Positions 40,020-48,996 of a stretch of DNA of 64,000 bases are shown in pieces. Source of the DNA: Clostridia bacterium (GTDB taxonomy: Bacteria; Bacillota; Clostridia; Christensenellales; CAG-138); the NCBI GenBank assembly GCA_017509785.1, contig JAFWOT010000014.1, forward strand, positions 62,001 through 126,000, written 5' to 3'. The notes under the pieces were generated by a model, which searched no databases, was not told the DNA's origin, and saw only the letters and a program-made list of their open reading frames with translations. The first letter of the stretch is position 1. Each line of letters starts with the position of its first letter. A program made the translations under genes and the position numbers.

Positions 40020-40918
40020 ATGCTGCCTCCTGACACAGATTGATTTGTTCCGGTAAGTTTCTCCCGACCGCCTTCCTCCTTCTTACCGCCTTCATTCACG
40101 CCGCGCCTTGCCCCGCCGTACCTGATCATGAGTATCACGAACAGCACGAGAAGCATCGGCGCCGCGACCACGGGCGCGGTGATCATCGGATCTATAAGGA
40201 AAGCGTCGTTCCTGACGATCAGCCTCGGTTCCCGATCTATGTGGTCGGCCCTCCTCCCGCGGACAAGCAGGCGGTGGGTGTTGACGCCGTAGGGCGTGCA
40301 GGTAACGAGGGTGCAGAGATCCTCCCCCGGGACTATATAAAGGGATCCCACGTCCTGCGGCTCGACGATGAGTATCTGTTCGACCCTGTAGACCATGAGC
40401 GCGTCGAGCACCGTGACGGTGAACGTGTCGCCTGTCTCGAGCTTATCGAGATCGGTGAACAGCTTCGCGCTGGGGAGCCCCCTGTGGGCTGAAATGACCG
40501 CGTGCGTGTCCGTTCCCCCGACGGGGAGGCTTGAGCCCTCAAGATGCCCCGCCGCGCGGTTGAGGACGTTCTCGTCGGTGCCGTGATATATCGGAAGCGA
40601 GACGCCGATCTTATCTATCTCGATATAGCCGAGTATGCCCGAGCCGTCCACGTCGAGCAGGTCGGCGTAGCCTTCGATCTGTTCGCAGTTCACGAACGGC
40701 AGCGAGAGCCCGCGTATGCGCTCGTTGTACTCCTCCGCCTTGGCGAAAAGCTCAGTGAAATCCGCTTCATCCAGTTCCATGACGGCTCTTTCATAGCTTA
40801 CGAGCGCTTTTGACTGCGTTTTTCTGTTGACGAAATCGGAGACGGTGGGGTAAAGCAGCACGCAGAGCCCCACGAAAAACATCAATACAAGCAGAATGCT
40901 TACAGCGTATCTCTTCAT
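40013..40918 (-). CDS. class C (pilin-polymerising) sortase
   Basis: The 301-residue sortase has N- and C-terminal membrane helices (about 4-22 and 245-265), as class C enzymes do. The active site is His145 (ISAHRG), Cys207 (TLVTCTPYGVNTHRLLVRG) and Arg216. The sequence GYIEIDKIGVSLPIYHGTDENVLNRAAGHLEGSSLPVGG is characteristic. A canonical DPF/W lid motif is not obvious. It should polymerise the major pilin through a conserved lysine. Confidence 0.93.
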   Translation of the reverse strand: MKRYAVSILLVLMFFVGLCVLLYPTVSDFVNRKTQSKALVSYERAVMELDEADFTELFAKAEEYNERIRGLSLPFVNCEQIEGYADLLDVDGSGILGYIEIDKIGVSLPIYHGTDENVLNRAAGHLEGSSLPVGGTDTHAVISAHRGLPSAKLFTDLDKLETGDTFTVTVLDALMVYRVEQILIVEPQDVGSLYIVPGEDLCTLVTCTPYGVNTHRLLVRGRRADHIDREPRLIVRNDAFLIDPMITAPVVAAPMLLVLFVILMIRYGGARRGVNEGGKKEEGGREKLTGTNQSVSGGSIC

Positions 40919-40939
40919 AACTCCGCAAAAAAGTCTCCG

Positions 40940-41317
40940 TCACGCCGCATCCGGAGCGGGGAAAGTCTCTTCCCTGACGAAAACCGCCCCTTCGGGGACC
41001 TTCGCCCGGATGAATCCGTCGGACGCGCTCCTTAAAAAAACGAGCTTATCCCCCTCTATTCCGAATCTGTAATGCCTTTCGGCCTTGTTTTCCGCAGCCG
41101 GGAACGGCTCGCACCTGAGCATTAAAACGCCGTCCTCGGCTTTATATGAACCCCTCCCTATATAGCCGAAGAAAACCGATTCGATATAGGTGAGCGTGCC
41201 GTCGGGCTTCAAATCGAGCCGGAAGCGGTCGCGCCCGTCCATCAGCGTGCAGACGTATCTCCCGGCGGGGAGATCCGCGCCGCCGGACCGCCCGTTTTCA
41301 ATCGGTTTTTTGATCAT
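40940..41317 (-). CDS. hypothetical protein of the pilus operon
   Basis: The 125-residue protein reads as a small beta-barrel: AGRYVCTLMDGRDRFRLDLKPDGTLTYIESVFFGYIGRGSYKAEDGVLMLRC, with alternating strands and a lipocalin-like feel. No signal peptide or membrane segment is seen. The start at 41317 follows GAGG. It sits between the major pilin and srtC genes, an unusual place for a cytoplasmic protein. Function unknown. Confidence 0.65.
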   Translation of the reverse strand: MIKKPIENGRSGGADLPAGRYVCTLMDGRDRFRLDLKPDGTLTYIESVFFGYIGRGSYKAEDGVLMLRCEPFPAAENKAERHYRFGIEGDKLVFLRSASDGFIRAKVPEGAVFVREETFPAPDAA

Positions 41318-41395
41318 GGTCGATCGCCTCGGATCCAAAGGTTTCCCGCACGCCCACGGGGGGTTGTGAACGTGCGGGCACATGGAGGGATTACG

Positions 41396-41428
41396 TAACG
41401 GGAAAGAGGTGGTCGGTCTTCCCCGTTA
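41396..41428 (-). other. intercistronic hairpin after the major pilin gene
   Basis: 41396-41407 pairs with 41417-41428 (12 bp, one mismatch) 20 bp past the pilin stop. No T-run follows, so it may stabilise the upstream mRNA or attenuate the downstream genes. A second hairpin (41345-41352 with 41371-41378) follows. Confidence 0.5.
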
Positions 41429-41447
41429 TGTCATGGTAATGAAGAAC

Positions 41448-43088
41448 TCAATCCCGGGAAGCTCTGATCTTCCTGCGGGTGATGATGAGCACTATAGCGG
41501 TAAGCATCAGAGCGCCGCCGATGACATAGAAGATCTTGGTGCCGATGCCGCCCGTGGAGGGGAGCTCGGAGCCGGCGTTGTTGACGACTACCAGAGGCAC
41601 TACGTTCGTGGGAACGGTTACGGTCTCGGAGGAAACGCTCTCCTCCTGGCTTACGACGTTGCCTTCGGCGTCATAGTAGACGGTGATGGTGGTGGTGTAG
41701 GTCGTCGTTTCGGAGATCTGCGCCGTCACGGTGACCGTGTCGGCGAGCAGATTGTAGCCCGCGGGAGCGGCGGTCTCTGTGATGACGTAGCTGCCGGCGG
41801 CAAGCCCCTTGATTATGAGGACGCCGTCCGCGCCGACTTCGAATTCGCTCACAGCGCCCTCCGCGTCGGCGGCGCAGTAATTATAGACGCCCGCCGTATC
41901 GGTGGGAACGGCATAGATGACGCTGCCGTCAGCGTCGGTCACGGAGAACTTCGCGCCGGTCAGGGGGTTGCCCTCCTGATCGACCTTGAGGATACCTATC
42001 GCGTAAACGTAGGTGGTCGTCGTGACCTCGTTCTCCTCATCGTAGGGAACGGGGTTTTCGGGATCGTGCGGATCGGGCGGGTAGGTGGGATCGTCGGGAT
42101 CCTCGGGCGGGAACTCGGGATCGTCGGGATCTATCGGCTTCGTATCGTAGGAGAAGTTGGCGGTGTTGAGGTTGCCTTCGCCCGCGATGACCGCCGTGTC
42201 GAGAACGACCGCGCTGTACTCAACGGTTATGACGGCGTTGGAGCCGTACTTCTCGCCGAAGGGGATGTGGATCTCGAAGGTGTTGCCGTCCCTGTAGATC
42301 ACGTAATCCTCACCCTCCGTAAGGGTCGTGCCGTCGATCGAGACGACGATATCATTCGCGGGGCCGAAGCCTGCGCCGAGAGTATCGGTTATGTAGTAGT
42401 AGGTGACAAGGTCAGTTCCGTCGTAGGCGGTCGCGTCAACGCCGATGTAAAAATGTACGGTGTCGCCGAAGTTGGCGGAGTTGACGTCCGTATAGGTGAG
42501 GCTGCCGTCCTCGTTCTCGATGACTATCGCCTTGCCCTCGGGGCCGGGGTCGTCGGGATCGGGATCGTGCCAGCCGGGCTTCTCGTTCTTATCGATAACG
42601 GTCACGTTGGGGATGTTGCTGTCGATCGTGACTACGGAGCCGAGCGAGCTCGTAATGAAGTAATACCCGAAGGGCATGTCGGTGAATTCGACCGTGCTCT
42701 CGCCCTCCCCGGCCGTCTTCTCAACGGGAGCGGGGAGCAGATCCTCGTGAGCGGTGAGCCACTCGGATATCTGCGCCGTCGTGAAGCCGTCCTTCAGCTC
42801 GACGTTGTAGACGTTCGCCGTGGTGCTGGGGGTCAGCGCAAAGGGGCTGTCCTGCGCCATGAGGGCTTCAAAGAGAGCCTGATTCCCGTCGGTCAGGGTG
42901 AAGCTGTAGGAAACGCTGTCATTCGAGAACGTCGCGTCGAACACCTTATAGGCCCGGTAGACCTTGCCGGGAGTGGCGTTTCGAATGGTGATCGTGCCCG
43001 TCACGGCGGGGGCGGGGGCTGCGAAGGCGGATACGCACAGAGCGAGCAGCATCACTATCGCAGTGAGGATGGATAAGTATCTTTTCAT
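41448..43088 (-). CDS. major pilin, LPSTG-anchored (SpaH/EbpB-like)
   Basis: The 546-residue protein has a signal peptide (1-23), an N-terminal pilin domain (to about 168), a fimbrial isopeptide domain (about 190-345), an Asp/Pro-rich spacer, a Cna_B domain (about 385-480) and a sorting signal LPSTG (509-513) with a helix and a basic tail. The pilin-motif lysine is probably in VTVIDKNEKP (around 165), where YPKN is replaced by IDKN. Two Asp/Pro-rich linkers (around 175 and 350-375) are distinctive. It is followed by intercistronic hairpins and srtC. Confidence 0.92.
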   Translation of the reverse strand: MKRYLSILTAIVMLLALCVSAFAAPAPAVTGTITIRNATPGKVYRAYKVFDATFSNDSVSYSFTLTDGNQALFEALMAQDSPFALTPSTTANVYNVELKDGFTTAQISEWLTAHEDLLPAPVEKTAGEGESTVEFTDMPFGYYFITSSLGSVVTIDSNIPNVTVIDKNEKPGWHDPDPDDPGPEGKAIVIENEDGSLTYTDVNSANFGDTVHFYIGVDATAYDGTDLVTYYYITDTLGAGFGPANDIVVSIDGTTLTEGEDYVIYRDGNTFEIHIPFGEKYGSNAVITVEYSAVVLDTAVIAGEGNLNTANFSYDTKPIDPDDPEFPPEDPDDPTYPPDPHDPENPVPYDEENEVTTTTYVYAIGILKVDQEGNPLTGAKFSVTDADGSVIYAVPTDTAGVYNYCAADAEGAVSEFEVGADGVLIIKGLAAGSYVITETAAPAGYNLLADTVTVTAQISETTTYTTTITVYYDAEGNVVSQEESVSSETVTVPTNVVPLVVVNNAGSELPSTGGIGTKIFYVIGGALMLTAIVLIITRRKIRASRD

Positions 43089-43117
43089 AATAACTCTCCT
43101 TCTGTTTTGTTTTATAT

Positions 43118-46100
43118 TTAAATTCTATTCACAGCAGCCGTTCCGCCGGTTTTGCCCGAACGCTTTCTGCAAATAAAACCGATTCCCGCAGCGGCCGCGA
43201 GCATTATAGCCGCGCCTGCCGCAGCGATAGCCTTCGTGCCGCTGCCTCCCGTATGGGGGAGCTCGTAGGCTTCGGCGTTGACGACGTCGAGTATGACGAG
43301 ACCTATGGAACCGTCCGCGCCGATCTCCGCCATATCGGAGAAGCCTTCGCCCTCCATGAGGGTCACGGAGCCGTCGTCATTGACGGTGAAGCCGACGGGC
43401 TTGTCCGGCAGGCCGTAACCCGCGGGAGCGTTCGTCTCCACCAGATAATAATCTCCGGGGAATAGCTCGAATTCCGGGCTCCTGCCGTTCGCTCCGGTCA
43501 CGATCGGCGAAGCGTTCTGCCTGACGCCGTAAACGTTCTCCGTCCCCGGTATGAGAACGGCGCCCTCGTCCGACTCGTCGGCGGAAAGGTAGATATCGAA
43601 CCCGGCTCCTTCGAGCAGAGCGCCCGATCCGTTCGTCTTTCTGATGACGACGGTGACCGTCGGTATCTGCACGACGGGGTGCGGATAGGGTATCTCATAG
43701 CCCTTGTCATAGGTGGTGAATGTCAGCTTCGCCTCCCGGTTGGAGGGGAAGCCCGGCTTGCCGGAGCTGGTGTCGTTGCCGGGGTAGTCGGTGCCTTCCT
43801 CGCCCGCCGAGCCGCCGTAACCGCCCTCAAGGTACTGCTCCTTCGCATAGTCCGTCAGGCGGACGTTGTATGAGAGAATGAACCTGTTGTCGCCGTCGAG
43901 CATACAGTCGGGGTTGAATATCATCCTTACCCTGCCGGTGGAATCGCCGGAATCGGAAGGCTCGTACTCCACGCCGCTCAGTATCGGGATATAGTCGGGC
44001 GGGCCGTCGTTGTTGTCGGCCGTCGGCGCGCCTCCCTCCCAGATGACCGTCCTGCCGCCGAATCGGTCGATCCTCTCGACCTTGAAATCGGGCTGCTCCT
44101 CGTATACCTCGACGTAGGCGCTCAGCTCGTCGGTCATTTCAACGAGTGAGAATTTGCTTCGGTCTATTATGGTCTTAAGCGCGGCATGGAGCTGTTGGAC
44201 CGTGTTCGCCGGGTAATAGATGCATTCGCCCTCGTTCGCGATGCCGGAGAGCAGCGTGTACGCGCTGCCGCTGTTCGCCTCAGGCGAGATGCCGACTATG
44301 TACGAAACGAGATTCGGATGGGTGTCGAGGAAATCTATGAAGAAGTTCCTCGTGTTGGTGTATGGCGCGTTCCCCTCCGCCGCGATGACGCCGTTCGAGT
44401 TGATGTACCTGTTCGGCTCGCCGTCGGTGAGGAACACCATGACCTTTATATGCCCGTCGTTTTGGATCTCCTCGCTTTCGAGCATCTCCTGAGCCCGCAT
44501 GAGCGCCGCCACGAAATTGGTGCCGAATCCGCTCTGGCCGGGCTGCCTCTGCAGGGAGGTCGAGTAGTCGGTGGGGTCGTCCGAATAACCGAACTGTTCC
44601 CTGCCGCTCCAATCCCTCAGTATCGGAAGATGAAGCTCCTTAGTCGAGCTGTAGCTCTGCCCGATCTCGTTCCAGCCTCCGCTGAAGCCGATGACGGCGA
44701 CCTTGTTCTCCGGGTGCATGTTCATGAAGTTGTAGACGATACCGTCGTTATCCCTCACGGCGCCCGATCCGCTCCCCGAAAGGATCGTGCCGTTTACGAT
44801 CTCGTCAAGGGCCTGCTGTCTCGTCTTGCCGGAGTCGAAGCCGCCCTCCATGCTCGAAGTTATGTCGGAGACTATGAGCAGGTCAACGGGCTGATGCGAG
44901 CCGAGAACGTCAAGATACAGCCTGTAAAGATCCGATCCCGTAAGATCGGTGTCGGGGTTCTCCGCGCCGTCGCCGAGATAGTCGATGACCTTCGATATCT
45001 CGGGGTTGACCTCAAGATCGCCCTGCTGGGGATACATCTTTGTGTTCTTTATCGTGGTCTCAAAACGATCCTCCGTCACGTACTCGTAAACGGTGAAGGC
45101 CGCGCCGCTGTTCGTGTTCATGCCGAATCCGGGAGACTGCCAATAGCTTCCCGGGTAAAGTTGTATATACCCGCTCGGGCACCGGAGCCTTCCCTGCTGA
45201 TCGACCGTGAATACCGACCCGGTCGAAGAGAGGCTCGTACCGTTCAGATACTTCCCGGTCGGATCCTTCAGAAGGAACCCGTTCCCCGAAGCCTCCGCAG
45301 TGAACACGGCGGTATCGGGGCAGGAAGCGATATGCTTCGCATAGGTGCTGCCTCCGATCGAGATGCTGCCGCCGGGAGTTATCTGATACGGTGTGATGGA
45401 ATTGGGGCCTGCGTTTATGAGATAGTTTCCGTTGTTGGTGCAGAATACGTACTGTTTTCCGTCCTCCGGCGCGTTCCCTTCCGCCGGGACCCACGCGCCG
45501 TTCGTCCTTGCCGTCACCATGCCGTACTGGACGAGGTAATCCTCCGGCACGGTCTCCAATACGGAGTACGCGAACTCCTCCCCGTCAGCCGGGGCCTCGA
45601 GGCCGTCGAATTCCGCCTGCCAGCCGTTATCCTCACCGAGGGTGACCGTGCGTCCCGTGGAGGTTATCGTTCCGTCCCCGTTTTTACGGAGCAGGGTGAC
45701 GGTGACGGGCTCATGCTGCGCCCAGAGGTCCGACCAGACCTTGTTCACGACGAGGCTCACGGTGCCGTTTTCCCTGTGCTGTTCGGGCTCCGGGGAGCCG
45801 GCTTCCTGTGTGCCTTCCCCGTTGAGCACGACCTCGGGAGCCGCGTATTCGGCCACGTACGATCTGCCGCCGAGCCTGTAGCCGACTGTCGAGACGACCG
45901 GCTCGAAGCTTTCCTCCGCGCCGGAGCGGAGATCTTCCTCTCCCTCCGTGCGGGCGCCCGCATCGATATCGAACGATACGGCGATCCTTTCTCCGCGTGC
46001 GAGCCCTTCGGAGAGCTTTATAACGAAAGCGTTATCCTCCTCGATGAGCTCCGCTCCGTCCTCCGAAACGGGGATCTCCTCCTCCGTTCCGTCGGGGGAA

Positions 46101-47794
46101 ACGCGCACGACGGAGAGACCCGTTTCCCCGCCGAACACCGCGGTCCCGTTCAGCCCGAACCGGAATACGATCTCTTCCGCGGGCCTGGGAGCCGCGAAGC
46201 GGGCTGTAAGCTCGTCCATGACGTCCTCACCGCAGGGGAGGCTTACGGATACGACCCCGTCTTCGGCGCGGACGCCGCGTGAGGCCGTCATCAGTCCGGC
46301 CTGCGCGGAGGAGCTCCCCGACGCATCGCCGCCGACTATGAGCACCGCCCTGCGGCTTTTGCCGGAGCCCGCGGCTTTGAGCATATCTTCTATCGTCCCA
46401 AGCCCGCGTTCGGAGCCGCCTGAGACGCTCTGCGGCAGTTCTATGGAGCCCGCGCGCCTTCCCCAATCGAAAAGGATCTCCGCGCCATCATCCCCGCCGA
46501 GGAGCACGACCGATACGGTATTCTCCGCGTCGCTTTCAAGGAACCTTTGAATGAAGCCGTCCTCACCCTCCAGTACGGAGGAAACGAATCCGCGCAGATA
46601 TCCCGCGCATTCGGCGGAGGCGTCGTCCAACACGATGAGCAGATCCGTCGGGGTGTATTCGCCCGAAATATCGGCGGTCAGCCTGTAAACGTCCTCCCCG
46701 CCGGCGAGCTGCCGGAGCGTCTGCGCGTGGGGAAGCAGCACGGCCGCTTCGCCTTCCCGTATGACGGTCAGCGCGCCGCCGTCTTCGGGCTCTCCCGCGT
46801 TTTCCTCCGGCGGAACGGCCGGAGTCGCCCCGGGAGTCTCCTCTGCGGGATCCGCCATTGTCCCGGCAGGTTCGGGCTCTTCCGTGTTGCGGACGGCTTC
46901 CGCCGAGCCCTCCGAAAGCGCCTTCTCATACGCCTTCGCGACCGAAACGAATCCTGTTATACTCTTATCCGAAAGGGCGCATCCGGTCTCGCGGACCGCG
47001 TTTTCGACGTCCCCTTCGATCATCTTTATGCTGAAGCCGCCCCTGCTGCCGTCCCTGACGACGGCGGTCACGACGGCGACCGAATCCGCTCTGCTGCTGC
47101 CGCTCCTGTCGAGCATCACGAGATCCCCGACGGACGGGGTATAGCCCCTCTTTTCAAAGCAGGAGGCTGCCTCGCACGCGGCGCGCATCGCGTTGGCTCC
47201 CGAGTTCAGAGGGATCGCGTCGGCGGGAACTCCGCCGTAATTGAGGCAGAACGCCGCGAACATCGTGCTCCAATCCCCGTAGGGATTGCCGTACCATTCG
47301 CCGTAACGGGTGTAGCCTCTGCGCCCGCCGTCCTCGCCGAGGACGTAGTTTTCCGTGCTCTCCTCATAGCCGAGCTGTGAAGCGGCGACGCGCGCTATGT
47401 CCTCGTTCCAGACGCCCGTCATGAGATCCGCGTCGGGGAGGGTCCGGAGCCAATCATCCTCGGTCTCGACGTCGGCGCCGGGATCGGGGTAGCAGGAAGC
47501 GGTGTGGACGTGCTCCGTTTTGCCGCAGCCATAGACGATCTCACAACATTCGTCGCCGTGCCGATGCGCTTCCGATTCCTCCATGCCGCAGATCGGCGTT
47601 TTCGACGCGATGCATTCCTCGGTATGCACGTGTTCCTCGAGGCCGCATCCGGCCTCGTTCGTCATCGTGATCCCCTTTATGCGGAGCATCCAGAAAACCG
47701 CTCCCGCTGTAACGATCGCCATGACGGCAAGCAGCGCCGTCCTCCTCAAAACGGGGCCGTGGATCGCGGCGTCTTTTTCAATTGCGTTTTTCAT
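43118..47794 (-). CDS. pilus tip adhesin: CHAP-like, two VWA and Cna-B domains, LPHTG anchor
   Basis: The 1,558-residue protein starts with a membrane signal (about 18-37) and Cys/His repeats (HVHTEEC, HVHTASCY, residues 55-101). A CHAP-like domain follows (about 130-250) with the catalytic Cys and His positions occupied by Ser176 and Ser238. A degenerate VWA domain is at about 383-540 and a Cna_B domain at about 678-765. A ricin-like or beta-trefoil-like stretch lies at about 780-905. A second VWA has MIDAS D977-x-T-S-S981. A final SpaA/Cna_B domain is at about 1425-1500, with LPHTG (1512-1516) at the end. It is probably the adhesive tip of the pilus. Confidence 0.85.
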   Translation of the reverse strand: MKNAIEKDAAIHGPVLRRTALLAVMAIVTAGAVFWMLRIKGITMTNEAGCGLEEHVHTEECIASKTPICGMEESEAHRHGDECCEIVYGCGKTEHVHTASCYPDPGADVETEDDWLRTLPDADLMTGVWNEDIARVAASQLGYEESTENYVLGEDGGRRGYTRYGEWYGNPYGDWSTMFAAFCLNYGGVPADAIPLNSGANAMRAACEAASCFEKRGYTPSVGDLVMLDRSGSSRADSVAVVTAVVRDGSRGGFSIKMIEGDVENAVRETGCALSDKSITGFVSVAKAYEKALSEGSAEAVRNTEEPEPAGTMADPAEETPGATPAVPPEENAGEPEDGGALTVIREGEAAVLLPHAQTLRQLAGGEDVYRLTADISGEYTPTDLLIVLDDASAECAGYLRGFVSSVLEGEDGFIQRFLESDAENTVSVVLLGGDDGAEILFDWGRRAGSIELPQSVSGGSERGLGTIEDMLKAAGSGKSRRAVLIVGGDASGSSSAQAGLMTASRGVRAEDGVVSVSLPCGEDVMDELTARFAAPRPAEEIVFRFGLNGTAVFGGETGLSVVRVSPDGTEEEIPVSEDGAELIEEDNAFVIKLSEGLARGERIAVSFDIDAGARTEGEEDLRSGAEESFEPVVSTVGYRLGGRSYVAEYAAPEVVLNGEGTQEAGSPEPEQHRENGTVSLVVNKVWSDLWAQHEPVTVTLLRKNGDGTITSTGRTVTLGEDNGWQAEFDGLEAPADGEEFAYSVLETVPEDYLVQYGMVTARTNGAWVPAEGNAPEDGKQYVFCTNNGNYLINAGPNSITPYQITPGGSISIGGSTYAKHIASCPDTAVFTAEASGNGFLLKDPTGKYLNGTSLSSTGSVFTVDQQGRLRCPSGYIQLYPGSYWQSPGFGMNTNSGAAFTVYEYVTEDRFETTIKNTKMYPQQGDLEVNPEISKVIDYLGDGAENPDTDLTGSDLYRLYLDVLGSHQPVDLLIVSDITSSMEGGFDSGKTRQQALDEIVNGTILSGSGSGAVRDNDGIVYNFMNMHPENKVAVIGFSGGWNEIGQSYSSTKELHLPILRDWSGREQFGYSDDPTDYSTSLQRQPGQSGFGTNFVAALMRAQEMLESEEIQNDGHIKVMVFLTDGEPNRYINSNGVIAAEGNAPYTNTRNFFIDFLDTHPNLVSYIVGISPEANSGSAYTLLSGIANEGECIYYPANTVQQLHAALKTIIDRSKFSLVEMTDELSAYVEVYEEQPDFKVERIDRFGGRTVIWEGGAPTADNNDGPPDYIPILSGVEYEPSDSGDSTGRVRMIFNPDCMLDGDNRFILSYNVRLTDYAKEQYLEGGYGGSAGEEGTDYPGNDTSSGKPGFPSNREAKLTFTTYDKGYEIPYPHPVVQIPTVTVVIRKTNGSGALLEGAGFDIYLSADESDEGAVLIPGTENVYGVRQNASPIVTGANGRSPEFELFPGDYYLVETNAPAGYGLPDKPVGFTVNDDGSVTLMEGEGFSDMAEIGADGSIGLVILDVVNAEAYELPHTGGSGTKAIAAAGAAIMLAAAAGIGFICRKRSGKTGGTAAVNRI

Positions 47795-48433
47795 CTATGC
47801 TCTCCAATCCCTGTCAACGGGCCCGAACCTCGGTATCGGCCAGACCCTCAGCCAAACTTGTCCTATTATCTGATCGCTGTGGACGCAGCCTATCTTAGAG
47901 CTTCTCGAATCCACGCTCATATTCCGGTTGTCGCCCATCGTGAAGTAGGAATCCTCCGGCACCTGATACGGGAACTCGAGATCGCATTCGCCGAGGCCGC
48001 GTTCCGTGACGTAAGGCTCGTCGATGACCTCTCCGTTTACCCGCACGGTCCCGTCGTCGGCTATATCGACCCAGTCGCCCGGGCCGGCAATAACCCGCTT
48101 TATGAGCGTCCTGTTGTTCCATGTGAAGCTGCAGAGGCTGCCCTTTGATATCTTCTTCGTCCTGAGAAGGACTATTATCTCTCCGTCCTTCAGGGTGGGG
48201 TCCATGCTGTCGCCGCTGATCTGCAGTATCGGCAGCACGAGGGAGGATACGAGTATCGCGAGGGCGGCTATAACGAGCAGCGAATAGATCGTGCCGGAAA
48301 GCGCCTTTCTGAACGCTTTCGAGCGCCTGATCCGGTCTCGCTCCCGCTCGACCTCAGCCTTCGACGGGATGGGCGCCATGCCCGGTCCCGGGGGGATCCC
48401 CTTCTCCGCTCTTCTGTTCCGCTTCGTCTTCAT
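47795..48433 (-). CDS. signal peptidase I of the pilus operon
   Basis: The 212-residue protein has a long basic cytoplasmic N-terminus, one membrane helix (about 48-70), the catalytic Ser76 (SGDSMDPTL) and Lys112 (IKRVIAGPGD), and the GDNRNMSVDSR box. It removes signal peptides, here presumably of the pilins. It ends exactly before the tip adhesin start. The ATG at 48433 has GGAACGGAG upstream and overlaps the preceding gene by 80 bp. Confidence 0.93.
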   Translation of the reverse strand: MKTKRNRRAEKGIPPGPGMAPIPSKAEVERERDRIRRSKAFRKALSGTIYSLLVIAALAILVSSLVLPILQISGDSMDPTLKDGEIIVLLRTKKISKGSLCSFTWNNRTLIKRVIAGPGDWVDIADDGTVRVNGEVIDEPYVTERGLGECDLEFPYQVPEDSYFTMGDNRNMSVDSRSSKIGCVHSDQIIGQVWLRVWPIPRFGPVDRDWRA

Positions 48434-48761
48434 GCTCCGTTCCTTCCGCCGTTGCCTGCGCGCCTTCGCGGGCCGCCGCCCCTAACGCCCCGGCTTCGCG
48501 TCTTGCCCTTTCGAGCATCCGCTCCGCCTGCGCCCTGTACTGCTTTACGAATATCTCGCCCGCTCTCTGGGCGGAATCGAATATCCCGCTCAATTTGAGA
48601 GCGGCTTCTGCGATGGAGCCGGAATTTTCGATATTCATCTCCTGCTCCCGCAGTCTTCGCTTCAATTCTTCGTTTTCGGTCCTGAGCTTTTCCTCCGACT
48701 GCATGAGCCGGTATATCACTTCAATAAGCTCATCCCGCCGCATTCTTTTCAAGGGTTTCAT
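48354..48761 (-). CDS. coiled-coil protein, first gene of the pilus operon
   Basis: The 135-residue protein is a long charged helix: RMRRDELIEVIYRLMQSEEKLRTENEELKRRLREQEMNIENSGSIAEAALKLSGIFDSAQRAGEIFVKQYRAQAERMLERAR. The tail is low-complexity and overlaps the signal peptidase gene. Similar proteins are frequent next to clostridial sortase/pilus genes and are sometimes called DNA repair proteins without evidence. It may be a cytoplasmic scaffold. The start could also be the ATG at 48743. Confidence 0.7.
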   Translation of the reverse strand: MKPLKRMRRDELIEVIYRLMQSEEKLRTENEELKRRLREQEMNIENSGSIAEAALKLSGIFDSAQRAGEIFVKQYRAQAERMLERARREAGALGAAAREGAQATAEGTEHEDEAEQKSGEGDPPGTGHGAHPVEG

Positions 48762-48955
48762 CGGCCATGCGCTTCCCGGATCTACTGGATCCCGACGGGG
48801 AACGCTGCCGCTTCCCCGGATCGGTTTCGACAGTATAGCATCCGCTCACCAACCCGGGACAAACGATTTCGGCCCTTTTCGGGAGCCAATAAAATATATT
48901 ACGGCGGTTATTCGTCGTTCCCTCCGACCGGGCTCCCGGAAAAAGGCGTCAAAAA

Positions 48956-48978
48956 GCCCCCGCGCAAAAGGCGGGGGC
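48956..48978 (-). terminator. terminator of the two-component operon
   Basis: GCCCCCGC pairs with GCGGGGGC, followed on the minus strand by TTTTT. It ends the regulator gene upstream of the pilus operon. Confidence 0.85.
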
Positions 48979-48996
48979 AATGCTGCAAAAGCCGCT

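Noticed and set aside
44186..46282. 698-codon plus-strand frame inside the pilus tip gene
   Set aside because: It is a shadow frame; the opposite strand encodes a multi-domain adhesin with signal and sorting motifs.
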